The position numbers and the translations under genes are program-made. Of a DNA stretch of 64,000 nt, positions 9,056 to 18,110 are shown piece by piece. Where the stretch lies: contig CBDIDG010000005.1 of assembly GCA_965277615.1 (NCBI GenBank), positions 372,001 through 436,000 of the forward strand, given 5' to 3'. The notes beneath the pieces are model-generated. The model was not told where the DNA came from. It ran no database searches and was given only the letters and a program-made list of their open reading frames with translations. Position 1 is the stretch's first letter; each line of letters starts with the position of its first letter. This DNA comes from Bog-532 sp965277615 (GTDB taxonomy: Bacteria; Actinomycetota; Actinomycetes; Streptosporangiales; Streptosporangiaceae).

Positions 9056-9634
9056 ATGCCAAGAGCCGGGCTGACCAGTGACGACGTGGTCGCCGCCGCG
9101 GCCGAGCTGGCCGACGAAGTCGGCTTCCGTGAGCTGACCATGGGCTTGCTGGCCCAGCGGCTCGGGATCCGTTCTCCGTCGCTGTACAAGCACGTCACCG
9201 ACCTGGCCGACCTCAGGCATCGCGTCGCCACCCTGGCCATGGCCGAAGCGGGCGAGGCGATCCGGGACGCCCTGCAGGGCCGGTCCGGCCGGGACGCTCT
9301 CAACGGCCTGCTGACCGCGTTCCTGGCCTACGCCACCACCCACCCGGGCCGGTACGCCGCCACCGTCGGCGAGGGGTTGACCGGCCCGGACGATCCGCTG
9401 CTGGCCGCGACCACCCGGGTCATCGACTCCATCTCCGCCGCGCTGCGTGGCTACGGCATCAGCGACGCGGACATGGTGCACGCGATCCGCACCGTCCGCT
9501 GCACCATCCACGGTTTCGCCACGCTGGCGGAGGAGGGCGGCTTCCACTGGAGCGGAGAGCCCGGCGACACCTTCGACTACATGATGGGATTCATCGATCG
9601 CGGCCTGCGAGCCGAAGTGCCAACCGCGGGCTAG
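9056..9634 (+). CDS. TetR/AcrR family transcriptional regulator
   Basis: A 192-residue protein. The N-terminal helix-turn-helix reads FRELTMGLLAQRLGIRSPSL followed by YKHVTDLADLRHRV, and the C-terminal ligand domain is of the WHG-containing type. GAGAGGAG precedes ATG 9056. Placed second in an operon behind a palindromic operator, it probably represses itself and the hydrolase until a ligand binds. Confidence 0.85.
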   Translation: MPRAGLTSDDVVAAAAELADEVGFRELTMGLLAQRLGIRSPSLYKHVTDLADLRHRVATLAMAEAGEAIRDALQGRSGRDALNGLLTAFLAYATTHPGRYAATVGEGLTGPDDPLLAATTRVIDSISAALRGYGISDADMVHAIRTVRCTIHGFATLAEEGGFHWSGEPGDTFDYMMGFIDRGLRAEVPTAG

Positions 9635-9753
9635 CCGCAGGCGACCCAGAAAGCGGCCGCCGCAGTGGCGTGTTCTCGCCCTGCCGCGAGAACACGCCGG
9701 GACCGGTCGGGCAATAACGGGTATCCACCCATAACCCGAACCGGAGGTCCGGC

Positions 9754-9777
9754 ATGAGCAGACCGCAACGCGCATGA
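9754..9777 (+). CDS. Possible leader peptide coupled to the sigma factor
   Basis: ATG 9754 opens a 7-codon frame (MSRPQRA) behind a good GGAGG at 9743-9747. Its TGA overlaps the ATG of the sigma factor gene (ATGA at 9774-9777). The sigma gene itself has no ribosome site of its own at normal spacing. Translational coupling through this mini-ORF is a reasonable inference, but a chance ORF cannot be excluded. Confidence 0.35.
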   Translation: MSRPQRA

Positions 9778-10445
9778 CGAGGCCACCGGTGGCCGGCCCG
9801 GACACCGACGAGGGGATCGCCGACGCCACCTTAATCGTGCAGTCCCGCCGTGATCCAGAGCGGTTCGCGGTCCTGTTCGACCGGCATGCCGCCGAGATCC
9901 ACCGCTATCTGGCCCGCCGTGTGGGGCACGACAGTGCCGATGACCTGGTCGCAGAAACGTTCTTGATTGCGTTCAGGCAGCGGGACCGCTACGACGAGTC
10001 CCGGCTGAACGCCCGTCCTTGGCTCTATGGCATCGCGACCAACCTGCTGGGACGTCATCGGCGTCAGGAGATCCGGTTCTTCCGGGCCTTCGCCCGCATC
10101 GGAGCCGATCCGGCCGTTCTCGGTGGGCTGGGGCCGAGCCCATTCCAGCCAGCCGAACCGCTGGCCGAGCGGGTCACTGAGCGGGTAGCGGCCGAAGGGG
10201 TGCGCAAGCAGCTGGCCGCGGCCCTGGCCGGCCTGCACCGGGCCGACCGCGACGTGCTCCTGCTGGTCGCCGCGGCTGACTTCAGCTACCAGGAGGTCGC
10301 GCTCGCGCTGGGCATTCCGGTCGGCACGGTGTCGTCGCGACTCGCGCGGGCCCGGCGGACGATACGAAAGGCGCTCGGCGGGGTGGATCCGACCGATGGA
10401 AACGACGGCCTCGTCGGGGGCAAGGAGGATCTGCGTCATGAATGA
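9774..10445 (+). CDS. ECF-type RNA polymerase sigma factor
   Basis: A 223-residue protein. Region 2 spans about residues 25-85 (FAVLFDRHAAEIHRYLARRV, then ADDLVAETFLIAF) and region 4 about residues 145-200 (LHRADRDVLLLVAAADFSY, then LGIPVGTVSSRLARARRTI). There is no sigma region 3, which makes it an ECF sigma. It overlaps the next gene (ATGAATGA), which encodes a one-pass membrane protein likely to act with it. It may be translationally coupled to the preceding 7-codon frame. Confidence 0.9.
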   Translation: MTRPPVAGPDTDEGIADATLIVQSRRDPERFAVLFDRHAAEIHRYLARRVGHDSADDLVAETFLIAFRQRDRYDESRLNARPWLYGIATNLLGRHRRQEIRFFRAFARIGADPAVLGGLGPSPFQPAEPLAERVTERVAAEGVRKQLAAALAGLHRADRDVLLLVAAADFSYQEVALALGIPVGTVSSRLARARRTIRKALGGVDPTDGNDGLVGGKEDLRHE

Positions 10446-11529
10446 GCTGGATCTGGTGAAGGAGCTGTGTACGGCGGTGACGCCGGCCGATCCCGAGCGG
10501 CTCGCCCGCGCCCGTGCTCAACTGACCCACGCGGCTGCGGCGGCGGCCGAGGCACCGCAGGCCACTGGAACCGGTGAAAGCCGTAGTCCGCTGGGCCGGG
10601 TGCGCTGGCCAGCGCGGGAGCGAACCCGGCTCGCCCTGGCTGGCGGCCTGGTCATCGTCACGGCCGCGGGCTTGTCCACCGGGCTCAGCTTGACGGGCGG
10701 CGGGAAGGCGCCCCTGACCGCACCGGCCAGCGCCATGGCCGTGCTGGCTCGCGCCGCCCGCGTGTCCGCCGCTGCGCCGATGCCCCGCGACGACCAGTAC
10801 ATCTACACCGAAGCCACCGGCCTCAGCCCGGCCAGCCTCCAGCCCGGCGATCACAAGATCATCCGGTACACCACCCAGACCTGGTCGCCGGTGGATGGGA
10901 AGGCGGGCGATCTGATTCACCAGCAGCCGTGCCAGCGGGTGCCGGGCGGCCCGGACGGGCTGGGCCCGCTGTCCTGCAGCGAAAGGATGTCCGGCACTAC
11001 CCAGGCCTTCTGGCTCCCGAACGGCCGCGTAGGAGAATTCAGCGGGCCCTTCCCGGTCAAGCTGCCGAAAGGGGCCAAGCTGCTCCCGACCCTGCCGACG
11101 ACCTACGCCGCCGCGCGCACTCTGCCCACCAGTGCGAGGCAGCTGGACACCTATCTGAAGCAGCTTCGGGTGGCGGCTCTGACCGGTACCAGCAACTCCG
11201 TTCCCATCTGGCAGCAGCTCACCACGCTGATGGAATGGGTCCCAGTGCTGCCGCCGAAGGTCGCGGCGGCCGTCTTCACCCTGGCCTCGCAGCAGCCGCG
11301 GATCACCTTGCGGCACGTTACGGACGCGGCCGGCCGGCCCGGAATCGGGATCAGCCAGGCCGGAGACACCGACCACGTCCAGCTGATCTTCAATCCGGTG
11401 ACGTACGAGCTGGAGGGGATGAATGCGAGTAACTCCGAGCTGATCATGACGCCGATGAGCCCGGTGGCCGGGGCGCAGTCGATAGCGATCCTGCACACCG
11501 CTGTCGTGAACTCGGAGCCGTCCAGCTAG
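10438..11529 (+). CDS. CU044_5270-type membrane protein, likely partner of the sigma factor
   Basis: From ATG 10438, behind AAGGAGG, the protein has about 363 residues: a cytoplasmic N terminus of about 60 residues, one transmembrane helix (LALAGGLVIVTAAGLSTGL) and a large extracytoplasmic domain beginning near DDQYIYTEATG. This layout matches the actinomycete CU044_5270 family that is regularly encoded directly behind ECF sigma genes. It overlaps the sigma stop codon by 8 bases, so translation is coupled. An anti-sigma or sensory role is inferred from context; no canonical zinc anti-sigma motif is visible. Confidence 0.7.
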   Translation: MNELDLVKELCTAVTPADPERLARARAQLTHAAAAAAEAPQATGTGESRSPLGRVRWPARERTRLALAGGLVIVTAAGLSTGLSLTGGGKAPLTAPASAMAVLARAARVSAAAPMPRDDQYIYTEATGLSPASLQPGDHKIIRYTTQTWSPVDGKAGDLIHQQPCQRVPGGPDGLGPLSCSERMSGTTQAFWLPNGRVGEFSGPFPVKLPKGAKLLPTLPTTYAAARTLPTSARQLDTYLKQLRVAALTGTSNSVPIWQQLTTLMEWVPVLPPKVAAAVFTLASQQPRITLRHVTDAAGRPGIGISQAGDTDHVQLIFNPVTYELEGMNASNSELIMTPMSPVAGAQSIAILHTAVVNSEPSS

Positions 11530-11777
11530 CCCGGGCCGCTGCCGCTACTGGGGCTCGGGCCGTCACGGGCGCCCGGGCTCCAGTCGTGCACTCCGCGAGC
11601 GGGCGGCGATAACCCTGCGGTCACGGACGGGCTTGACGGGTTCCGGGAGTCACAGATGCTCCACACCGTGCGATGCCTCACTCAGCGAAGTGTCCGCGAG
11701 TTGTCTCAGGGAAATCCAGCGGCTCCCGGGTAACGTCACTGTGACCATGCGCTTTGCGCAGACAGTTGGGGGCTCTG

Positions 11778-12290
11778 ATGTCAGATACCAACAAGAACCT
11801 CGTTCGACGCCACTTCGAAGAGATCTGGAATCAACGGAAGATGGCTGCGTGCGACGAGCTCATGGCTGACGACTTTTCCGAGCATGCGCCTGCGCCGTTT
11901 GCCGCAACAGCGCCGGGAAAGGTGCACGGGCCAACGGCCATGCGCGGGACCGTCGAGTGGCTGCTGGACCAGTTTCCGGACCTGAGCATGAGCATCGAGT
12001 CGATCGTTGCGGACGAAGACATGGTTGCGGTACGGGTCAGATCGACAGGCACCAACTCGGGCAAGCTCAACGGGTTCTTGCCTCCGAGCGGCAAGCGGTT
12101 CACCAGCGAGCAAAGCCACTGGTTCCGCATTGAGGACGGAAAATTGGCTGAGCACTGGGCCACCCGGGATGACCTGGCCACGATGTTGCAGCTGGGCGTG
12201 GTGACCCCGCCGCGTCTGGGTGCTCTTGTGAGGCAACTCAGCTCCGCCGCGCCGTACTGGCTCCGAGGTCGGCGCGCCCACAAGCGGTAG
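11778..12290 (+). CDS. SnoaL-like (ester cyclase family) protein
   Basis: A 170-residue protein with the NTF2-like/SnoaL pattern: VRRHFEEIWNQRKMAACDEL, DLSMSIESIVADEDMVAVRV, SGKRFTSEQSHWFRIEDGKL and EHWATRDD. The family includes polyketide cyclases and many uncharacterised small enzymes. No polyketide genes are near. GTTGGGGG precedes ATG 11778 by a few bases. The base composition is slightly lower in GC than the neighbours. Confidence 0.75.
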   Translation: MSDTNKNLVRRHFEEIWNQRKMAACDELMADDFSEHAPAPFAATAPGKVHGPTAMRGTVEWLLDQFPDLSMSIESIVADEDMVAVRVRSTGTNSGKLNGFLPPSGKRFTSEQSHWFRIEDGKLAEHWATRDDLATMLQLGVVTPPRLGALVRQLSSAAPYWLRGRRAHKR

Positions 12291-12394
12291 CAGCCCTCCC
12301 TCGTCCCACCGTCAGTGGCGGCGTCCGAGTCGTCGAGGTCCCCGGCCCGAGTAGACACCTTGATCGCCCCGGGATCGCGAGTGTGGCCGGATGT

Positions 12395-12416
12395 TGGCTG
12401 CACCGCGTGGCTGCAC
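12395..12416. repeat. Paired TGGCTGCAC motif, copy 1
   Basis: TGGCTGCAC occurs at 12395-12403 and 12408-12416, about 50 bases downstream of the 3' end of tRNA-Thr. The same pair recurs at 17938-17958 and at 20794-20815; the last lies just behind the decayed tyrosine integrase and about 50 bases from a second tRNA-Thr. It is probably a leftover of an element attachment region. Confidence 0.6.
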
Positions 12417-12464
12417 TCGACATAGCGGCCGTGGCCTCGCGTTCGAAATCGTGGCCTGGCCTGG

Positions 12465-12537
12465 AGCCGGTGAGCGGATTCGAACCGCTGACCTGCCGTT
12501 TACAAGACGGCTGCTCTGCCAACTGAGCTACACCGGC
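12465..12537 (-). tRNA. tRNA-Thr (anticodon TGT)
   Basis: The reverse complement folds as a cloverleaf with acceptor stem GCCGGTG/CACCGGC, U8 and A9, a GCTC/GAGC D-stem, anticodon loop CTTGTAA (TGT, reading ACA), and a T-arm with GGTTCGAATCC. The CCA end is encoded at 12462-12464. It lies between rlmB and a short region carrying integrative-element-like repeat words, so its 3' end may have served as an integration site. Confidence 0.95.
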
Positions 12538-12585
12538 GGGCAGCGGCCATGGTAGCTGATTTCGCCCATCCCTCGGGGGGAGCGG

Positions 12586-13674
12586 CTACCTGGTGGCGCG
12601 CTGGCGGGCTACTTCGTACAGGGCGATCCCGGCGGCGACGCCGGCGTTGAGGGACTCGGTGCTGGCCCCGATGGGGATGCGCACGATGACGTCGCAGCGG
12701 TCGGCGATCAGGCGCGACAGGCCGCGGCCCTCGGAGCCGACCACCAGGACCAGCGGAGAGTCGGCCACGGGCAGGTCGGCCACCGCGGTATCACCAGAAG
12801 CGTCCAGACCGGCCACGAAGATCCCGGCCTCCTGATAGGCGGCTAGGGTCTGGGCCAGGTTCGGGGCGCGAGCCACCGGGACGCGGGCCAGCGCGCCGGC
12901 CGAGGCCTTCCAGGCGCCTGCGGTGACGCTGGCGGTGCGGCGCGAGGGGATCAGCACCCCGTGGCCGCCGAACGCGGCGACGGAACGGGCTACCGCCCCC
13001 AGGTTGCGCGGGTCGGTCACCCCGTCCAGAGCCACGATCAGCGGCGGCTGACCCTGAGCCATGGCGCGATCGGTCAGCTCGTCGGGCAGCAGGTAGTCAT
13101 AGGGCCGGACGCTGAGCGCAACCCCCTGGTGGACGGCGCCACCGGTCAGCCGGGCCAGCTCGCCGTGCCCGGCCTCGCGCACCGGGACACCAGCATCCGC
13201 GGCCAGCTGAACCGCCTCGCGGATCTTCTCGTCGGTGGGGGCGTGCTCGACGAAGAGAGCAATCGCGGGCACGGTGGCCCGGAGCGCCTCGACCACCGAG
13301 TTGCGCCCGGCCACCATCTCCGGCGCGTCACCGCTGCCCCGGACGCCGGCCGTGGACCGGCCACCGCCGCCCGGCCTGGCCCCTTCGCGCGCACCATCCG
13401 CGGGCCTGGCCCCGTCGGTGTCCCGGTCCGACGCCGAGCGCGACCCGGTAGACGCCTTGCGCTGGGCTGGGTGGCCCGGACGCATGAAGGCGGGCGGCGT
13501 GGGGCCCTTGCCCTCCAGCTTCTTGCGGCCGTAGCCGCCCGTGCCGGGGCGCGGCTTGCCCGACTTGGCCGTGGTGCCCTTGTCCGGCCGCCCGGCCGAA
13601 GAACGTGCGGAACGCGAAGCGCGCGAGCCGCCCGATGAGCGCGAGCCGCCCGAGCCTGAACCCCGCCCGCTCAT
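12586..13674 (-). CDS. rlmB: 23S rRNA (guanosine 2251-2'-O)-methyltransferase, SpoU/TrmH family
   Basis: A 362-residue protein. A long basic Gly/Ser/Arg-rich N-terminal extension of about 115 residues precedes the substrate-binding domain (GRNSVVEALRATVPAIALFV) and the SpoU catalytic knot: motif 1 DPRNLGAVARSVAAFG, motif 2 VLVVGSEGRGLSRLI, motif 3 RIPIGASTESLNAGVAAGIAL. It 2'-O-methylates the large ribosomal subunit RNA. The ATG overlaps the cysS stop (ATGA), so both belong to one operon. The extended disordered N terminus is usual in actinomycetes. Confidence 0.93.
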   Translation of the reverse strand: MSGRGSGSGGSRSSGGSRASRSARSSAGRPDKGTTAKSGKPRPGTGGYGRKKLEGKGPTPPAFMRPGHPAQRKASTGSRSASDRDTDGARPADGAREGARPGGGGRSTAGVRGSGDAPEMVAGRNSVVEALRATVPAIALFVEHAPTDEKIREAVQLAADAGVPVREAGHGELARLTGGAVHQGVALSVRPYDYLLPDELTDRAMAQGQPPLIVALDGVTDPRNLGAVARSVAAFGGHGVLIPSRRTASVTAGAWKASAGALARVPVARAPNLAQTLAAYQEAGIFVAGLDASGDTAVADLPVADSPLVLVVGSEGRGLSRLIADRCDVIVRIPIGASTESLNAGVAAGIALYEVARQRATR

Positions 13675-15080
13675 CGGCGGATCTCCCAGCGCGGGCCGTT
13701 CGGGGTGTCCTCGACGGCGATCCCTGCCTTCTCCAAGCCTTCGCGTAGCGCGTCGGCGGTGGCGTAGTCCTTGCGCGCCCGGGCCGCCTGCCGCTGGTCC
13801 AGGGCGACCTTAACCAGCGCGCCGACGATCTCGCGCATCCGCTCGTCCTGGTTGTCCGTGCTGGTCCACGGCTCCGACAGCGGGTCCAGGCCCAGCACGC
13901 TGAGCATGGCCCGCACCTGAGCCAGGCTGTCTCGAACGTCGTCCAGCTGACCTTGCTGCAGGGCGGTGTTGCCGTCCCGGACGGCGGCGTGGACCGCCGC
14001 GAGCGCGGCCGGCACCCCGAGGTCATCGTTCATGGCCGAGGTGAACGACAGCGGCAGGTGGCCCGCCACCAGCGGCATGTCCGCGGCGCCGCCCAGCGCC
14101 TCGGCGGCCCGGTCCACGAACCCCTCGATGCGTCTGTACGCGGCGACCGCCTCGGCCAGCGCGTCCTCCGAGAACTCCAGCACCGAACGGTAGTGCGCCC
14201 CGCCCAGGTAGTAGCGCAGCTCGACCGGGCGGGCCAGCCTGAGGATCTCCTCGATGCGCAGCGAGTTGCCGAGCGACTTGCTCATCTTCTCGCCGGCCAC
14301 GCCCAGCAGCGCGTTGTGCATCCAGTACTGAGCGAACGGGAAGCCCGCCGACTCGGACTGGGCGATCTCGTTCTCATGGTGCGGGAACACCAGGTCGATG
14401 CCGCCGCCGTGGATGTCGAACGCCTCGCCCAGGTACTTCATCGACATGGCCGAGCACTCCAGGTGCCAGCCGGGACGGCCGGGGCCCCACGGGGTGTCCC
14501 AGAACGGCTCGCCGGGCTTGGCCGCCTTCCACAGGGCGAAGTCGCGCGGGTCGCGCTTCAAGGCGACGTCGGTCACGTCGTCGGCGCCGCGCATCTGGTC
14601 CACCCGCTGGCCGGACAGCTTGCCGTACTCCGGGTCGGTCTTGACCTCGAAGTAGACGTCACCGCCGACCGCGTAGGCGTGGCCGGTGTCGATCAGGCGC
14701 TGCATCAGCGAGATCATTTCGGGCACGTGCCCGGTCGCGCGCGGCTCAACATCCGGCGGCCGGCAGCCCAGCAACTCATAGGCCTGGGTGAAAGCGCGCT
14801 GGTTGCGCTCGGACACCACCCACCAGGGGTTGTCCTCCTGCTCGGCGACGCGAATTATCTTGTCGTCGATATCGGTGACATTGCGGCAGAAAATCACCCG
14901 GTAGTCGCTGGCTTCCAGCCATCGCACGAGAATGTCGAACGCGAGAGCAGCCCGCAGATGACCGATATGCGGCGGCGCCTGGACCGTGGCTCCACAGACG
15001 TACAGCGATACCTGCCCCGGAACCAGGGGCGTGAATTCGCGTACGTCGCGAGTCTCGGTGTCGTGGAGGCGCAATGTCAC
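13671..15080 (-). CDS. cysS: Cysteinyl-tRNA synthetase
   Basis: A 469-residue class I synthetase with the HIGH-type motif APPHIGHLRAA, the zinc ligands typical of CysRS (including YVCGATVQ and WHLECSAM), and KMSKS in AGEKMSKSLGNSL. The length matches CysRS rather than the shorter mycothiol ligase MshC. GTG start at 15080. It is translationally coupled to rlmB. In related actinomycetes ispF usually lies directly upstream; here the 17-29 kb island and a divergent DUF2637 gene intervene. Confidence 0.95.
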   Translation of the reverse strand: MTLRLHDTETRDVREFTPLVPGQVSLYVCGATVQAPPHIGHLRAALAFDILVRWLEASDYRVIFCRNVTDIDDKIIRVAEQEDNPWWVVSERNQRAFTQAYELLGCRPPDVEPRATGHVPEMISLMQRLIDTGHAYAVGGDVYFEVKTDPEYGKLSGQRVDQMRGADDVTDVALKRDPRDFALWKAAKPGEPFWDTPWGPGRPGWHLECSAMSMKYLGEAFDIHGGGIDLVFPHHENEIAQSESAGFPFAQYWMHNALLGVAGEKMSKSLGNSLRIEEILRLARPVELRYYLGGAHYRSVLEFSEDALAEAVAAYRRIEGFVDRAAEALGGAADMPLVAGHLPLSFTSAMNDDLGVPAALAAVHAAVRDGNTALQQGQLDDVRDSLAQVRAMLSVLGLDPLSEPWTSTDNQDERMREIVGALVKVALDQRQAARARKDYATADALREGLEKAGIAVEDTPNGPRWEIRR

Positions 15081-15298
15081 GCTGCTCAGGCTACGGGATT
15101 GTACGACCTGAACGCGCCGCCTTTACCCGCGCGCAATCCGTGACCACATCGTGGCGCGGCGTCGGGCGCGGCCCGGCCAATATGCGTAGGATCTTTGGTG
15201 ATCTTCGCGGGATTACCGCGAATTACCGCCTTTATCAGCCGATGCTTTCGTGCCCGGCCAGGGAAGGACGCGGGATCTGCCATGAACGGCTTCCCCCC

Positions 15299-17089
15299 AT
15301 GAGCGAGCAGCCCCCGGCGACCAAGCGGGCCGCCCCGCGACGCCGGAACGTTGGCCGCATGCTCGGGAACATCGCCGTTGCCATCGTCATCCTGGCCGCC
15401 ATGGCGGGCGCCTTCGCGCTGTCCTACACCCCGGTGCGCGACATCGCCCGGGACGCCGGGGTCGCCAGCCCGGTGGTGCGGATCTACCCGGGCATCCTCG
15501 ATGCGGTGTTCCTGATCTGCTGTGCCTGCGCGCTGATGCTCCGTAATGCGCGCTGGTGGACCCGGTTGTACGCCTGGCTTTCGGTGCTGGTCACCGGGGC
15601 GCTGATCGGCGCGGCCAGCGTGTATCACGCGACGGGACTGCGGCTGCCGCGGCGAACCCTGGACGGTACCGTCTGGGCTCTGCCGTGGGCCTTGGTCCTG
15701 CTGGCCTTCAGCCTGTGGATCTCCACGCTGCAGCACACGAAGTCCGACCGCGACCCCCGGACGCCGGAGCCGGACGACCGGACCTCGGAGCCGGACGACC
15801 GGTCGGCGCCGGACGCGCCGGTCCTGGCCCTCGAGGCCACTCCGGCGGCGCGGGTGGCGTTGCCCGCTCCGGAGGCGCAGCCGGACGAGGCTTCCGCTAC
15901 GCCGCCGGTCGCGGCGGGCGGCCGGGCGGCCAGGACCGGAGGACTGGCCGAAGTCGGCCTCGGCCAGCCAGCGGAAGCGCGTGCGGTGGCCCCGGCCGAG
16001 CCGACGACGGCCGAGCCAGCGCAAGCCGAGCAGACGCAGGCCGAGTCGAACCAGGCCGAGCCGACCCCCGCTGAACCGGCCCCGGCTGAACCGGCCCAGG
16101 CTGAACCGGCGGAGGCCGCGAAGACCGCAGAGCCAGCCGAGCCAGCCCGGGCCGAGGAGACCGCAGGTACGGAGCAGGCCGTGACGACCGAGGCGGCCGA
16201 AGGGGTAGAGAAGCCTGCCATGGCTGAAGCGGCCCCCGTGGTCCCGGAGCCGCCCGCGGCTGAAGAGCCCGTAGTTGGAGAGGCTCCTGCAGTTGCGGAG
16301 GCTCCCGTAGTTGCGGAGGCTCCCGTAGCTGGGGAGTCCGCAGAAGCCGGCCAGCCTGAGGCGGCCAAATCGGCCGACGATCCAGCGATGCCTTCCGCGC
16401 CTGTGGAGTCACAAGAGGTTAGGGAGCCCCAAGAGCCTGAAGAGACCAGAGTTTGGCCGACGCGAGGGTCTGGAGAGGCCACAGCGACTGGGCTGACTCA
16501 GGAGACTGGAGAGGCCGTAGAGCCTGAGCCGGGCGAAGAGACGGGGGCGACTGCGGGGACTGAGCCAGCCGAAGAAGTCGGCGCCGCACAGGCCGAGGAG
16601 CCCGTGGACCCTGAGGACGCGGCACCGGCTGAGGAGCCCGAAGAGGCTGGAGGAACCGCAATGGGTCACGAGACCACCGAAGCGGGTGAGACGGGTGAGA
16701 CGGGCGAGGCGGCCGACGACGACGACACGCCCGCTTACGGGTTCCCCGTCGTCACCGAGCAGGACGTCGACCGCGAGCGGCCCCGGATGCCCACGCTGCT
16801 GGGCGCGCCGGTCCCGGCCGACATGGCGGACCCGGCGGAACCGGCCGACCTGGCGGAACCGGCCGACCTGGCGGAACCGGCCGACCTGGCGGAACCGGTG
16901 GCCGCAGATCCGGCCGCCAAGGGCAAGCCGCCGGCCAGCACCGAGCTGCCGGTGGCCGAGGCCGAGCTGGCCCACGAAGACCAGCCCGACCAGGAACCAA
17001 CCGCGCCGGCGCCGAACACGCCCCCGGAAACTCCCGCGCCTGCCCGCTTCGAGCGAGTCCGCAGCACGCCCCGCCCCCCGGCCGAGTAA
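15299..17089 (+). CDS. DUF2637-like membrane protein with a very long Ala/Glu/Pro tail
   Basis: From ATG 15299 (MSEQPP) the protein has 596 residues. The first 160 contain about four transmembrane helices (AVAIVILAAMAGAFALSY, ILDAVFLICCACALML, LYAWLSVLVTGALIGAASVY, WALPWALVLLAFSLWI), as in DUF2637 proteins. The remaining 430 residues are disordered, acidic and repetitive (AEPAPAEPAQAEPAEA, VAEAPVVAEAPVAGE, then AEPADL repeats). The tail has no recognisable domain and may be cytoplasmic. It diverges from cysS and has no local partner. The low-complexity tail also opens long spurious frames on the other strand. Confidence 0.75.
   Translation: MSEQPPATKRAAPRRRNVGRMLGNIAVAIVILAAMAGAFALSYTPVRDIARDAGVASPVVRIYPGILDAVFLICCACALMLRNARWWTRLYAWLSVLVTGALIGAASVYHATGLRLPRRTLDGTVWALPWALVLLAFSLWISTLQHTKSDRDPRTPEPDDRTSEPDDRSAPDAPVLALEATPAARVALPAPEAQPDEASATPPVAAGGRAARTGGLAEVGLGQPAEARAVAPAEPTTAEPAQAEQTQAESNQAEPTPAEPAPAEPAQAEPAEAAKTAEPAEPARAEETAGTEQAVTTEAAEGVEKPAMAEAAPVVPEPPAAEEPVVGEAPAVAEAPVVAEAPVAGESAEAGQPEAAKSADDPAMPSAPVESQEVREPQEPEETRVWPTRGSGEATATGLTQETGEAVEPEPGEETGATAGTEPAEEVGAAQAEEPVDPEDAAPAEEPEEAGGTAMGHETTEAGETGETGEAADDDDTPAYGFPVVTEQDVDRERPRMPTLLGAPVPADMADPAEPADLAEPADLAEPADLAEPVAADPAAKGKPPASTELPVAEAELAHEDQPDQEPTAPAPNTPPETPAPARFERVRSTPRPPAE
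16835..16898. repeat. In-frame 18-base tandem repeat (AEPADL)
   Basis: The unit GCGGAACCGGCCGACCTG occurs three times without change (16835-16888), followed by a partial copy to 16898. It encodes AEPADL three times plus AEP inside the acidic tail of the DUF2637 protein. Perfect conservation of the DNA copies suggests recent slippage. Confidence 0.9.
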
Positions 17090-18110
17090 GTAGTAGCCGG
17101 GGCGCCAGCGCGGAGACCGGTCTTAACGGCCCGGCGCGCGGGAACGGCGAGTCGATCGATCCGGCTCAGCGAGTCCCGGGCCGGAGGCCCGGGCGAGCGG
17201 CCGGTCCTACGGCGAGGTACCGCCGCGGGCAGCGGGGGGTCCAGGGGGGTCATCCCACCCCAAGTGGGAAATCTCGACCCCAGTTCGCAGACTAGTAATC
17301 GAACAAACGATGCAGCTTTGAACGGCTCTCCGTTACTTTAGCTCGCGCAGCCAGCAAGGACCACCCCGAGCGCCGCTGGGGACGAGGACCGCCGCGCTCG
17401 CCCCCGGTCCCGCCGCCTGGCACGGAAACAGCACCAACGGCGAGGGATGACCCACCCACCGGGCCACCGCCGCAACCCCGGCACCCCCGCACCCGCCAGT
17501 TCCTGCCGCGTCCTGCGGGCCAGCCTTCCCGGCCTGGACAGCACAAGTGCTGGTGCCATCCAGATCTGTCCGGTGGCGGCCACCAAGATGACACCATGAC
17601 CATACGGACATGACCGGATTCGCGGTTGCACCGCCACAGCGCTCCGAGCGCCGGATAGACGCTTGAGAACTGTCAGATGCAGTTGTCCCGGACGGCGCCC
17701 CTACCAATAAATCTCGGCTCTACGGCGAGCGCGTGCGGTCGGGATTTAGCTATGCCGGATACGTGCCCAAATGCACTGCAGCCGGTTTCAACTGAGTGGA
17801 TCTCGGCAGGTCAGCAGCCCAGCACCTTCCGCTGTCTAGCCGTTTACAAGTTCACGGAAACGCCTTGGTGATTAACCTTCCACAGTGCTGGGCGTGTCTG
17901 CGCCGGTTCCGCGCCCGTCCGGGGTTGTCCGGTCTCTTGGCTGCACTGTTGGCTGCACGGTGAGCTACGCACTACGAGCCTGTCCCCTGATGAGCTGAGG
18001 ACGCAAGAACGCCAGCCTGCCTTGGGGGCGCGGAGTGTCGCAGCCGGTGATCGTTGCCTGTTGATGACCGTTCGGGGGCACCACAGGGGCACGGCTCGGC
18101 TGGCCAATAG
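17090..18110. other. Non-coding stretch at the left edge of the island
   Basis: About 1 kb with no convincing gene. Short minus-strand frames at 17292-17637 exist but have Trp/Arg/Gly-rich shadow composition and no recognisable domain. The stretch contains words also found near the second tRNA-Thr: CTTGAGAACTG at 17662-17672 (again at 21053-21063), TACGTGCCCA near 17759 (again near 20990), and the paired TGGCTGCAC. It looks like decayed mobile-element DNA. Confidence 0.5.
17938..17958. repeat. Paired TGGCTGCAC motif, copy 2
   Basis: TGGCTGCAC at 17938-17946 and 17950-17958, the same pair as at 12395-12416 and 20794-20815 but with a 3-base rather than 4-base spacer. No tRNA is adjacent to this copy. 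Confidence 0.55.

Noticed and set aside
13671..15080. MshC (mycothiol ligase) as identity for the cysteinyl-tRNA synthetase homologue
   Set aside because: The length of 469 residues, the KMSKSLGNS motif and the rlmB neighbourhood fit CysRS; MshC is shorter.
15625..16975. Long minus-strand frames opposite the DUF2637 tail
   Set aside because: They arise from the repetitive Ala/Glu/Pro coding sequence read backwards and show only Ser/Ala or Arg/Leu low complexity.
17292..17637. Short minus-strand frames at the left of the island
   Set aside because: Three overlapping frames have similar odd Trp/Cys/Arg content, and none has a ribosome site plus a recognisable domain.
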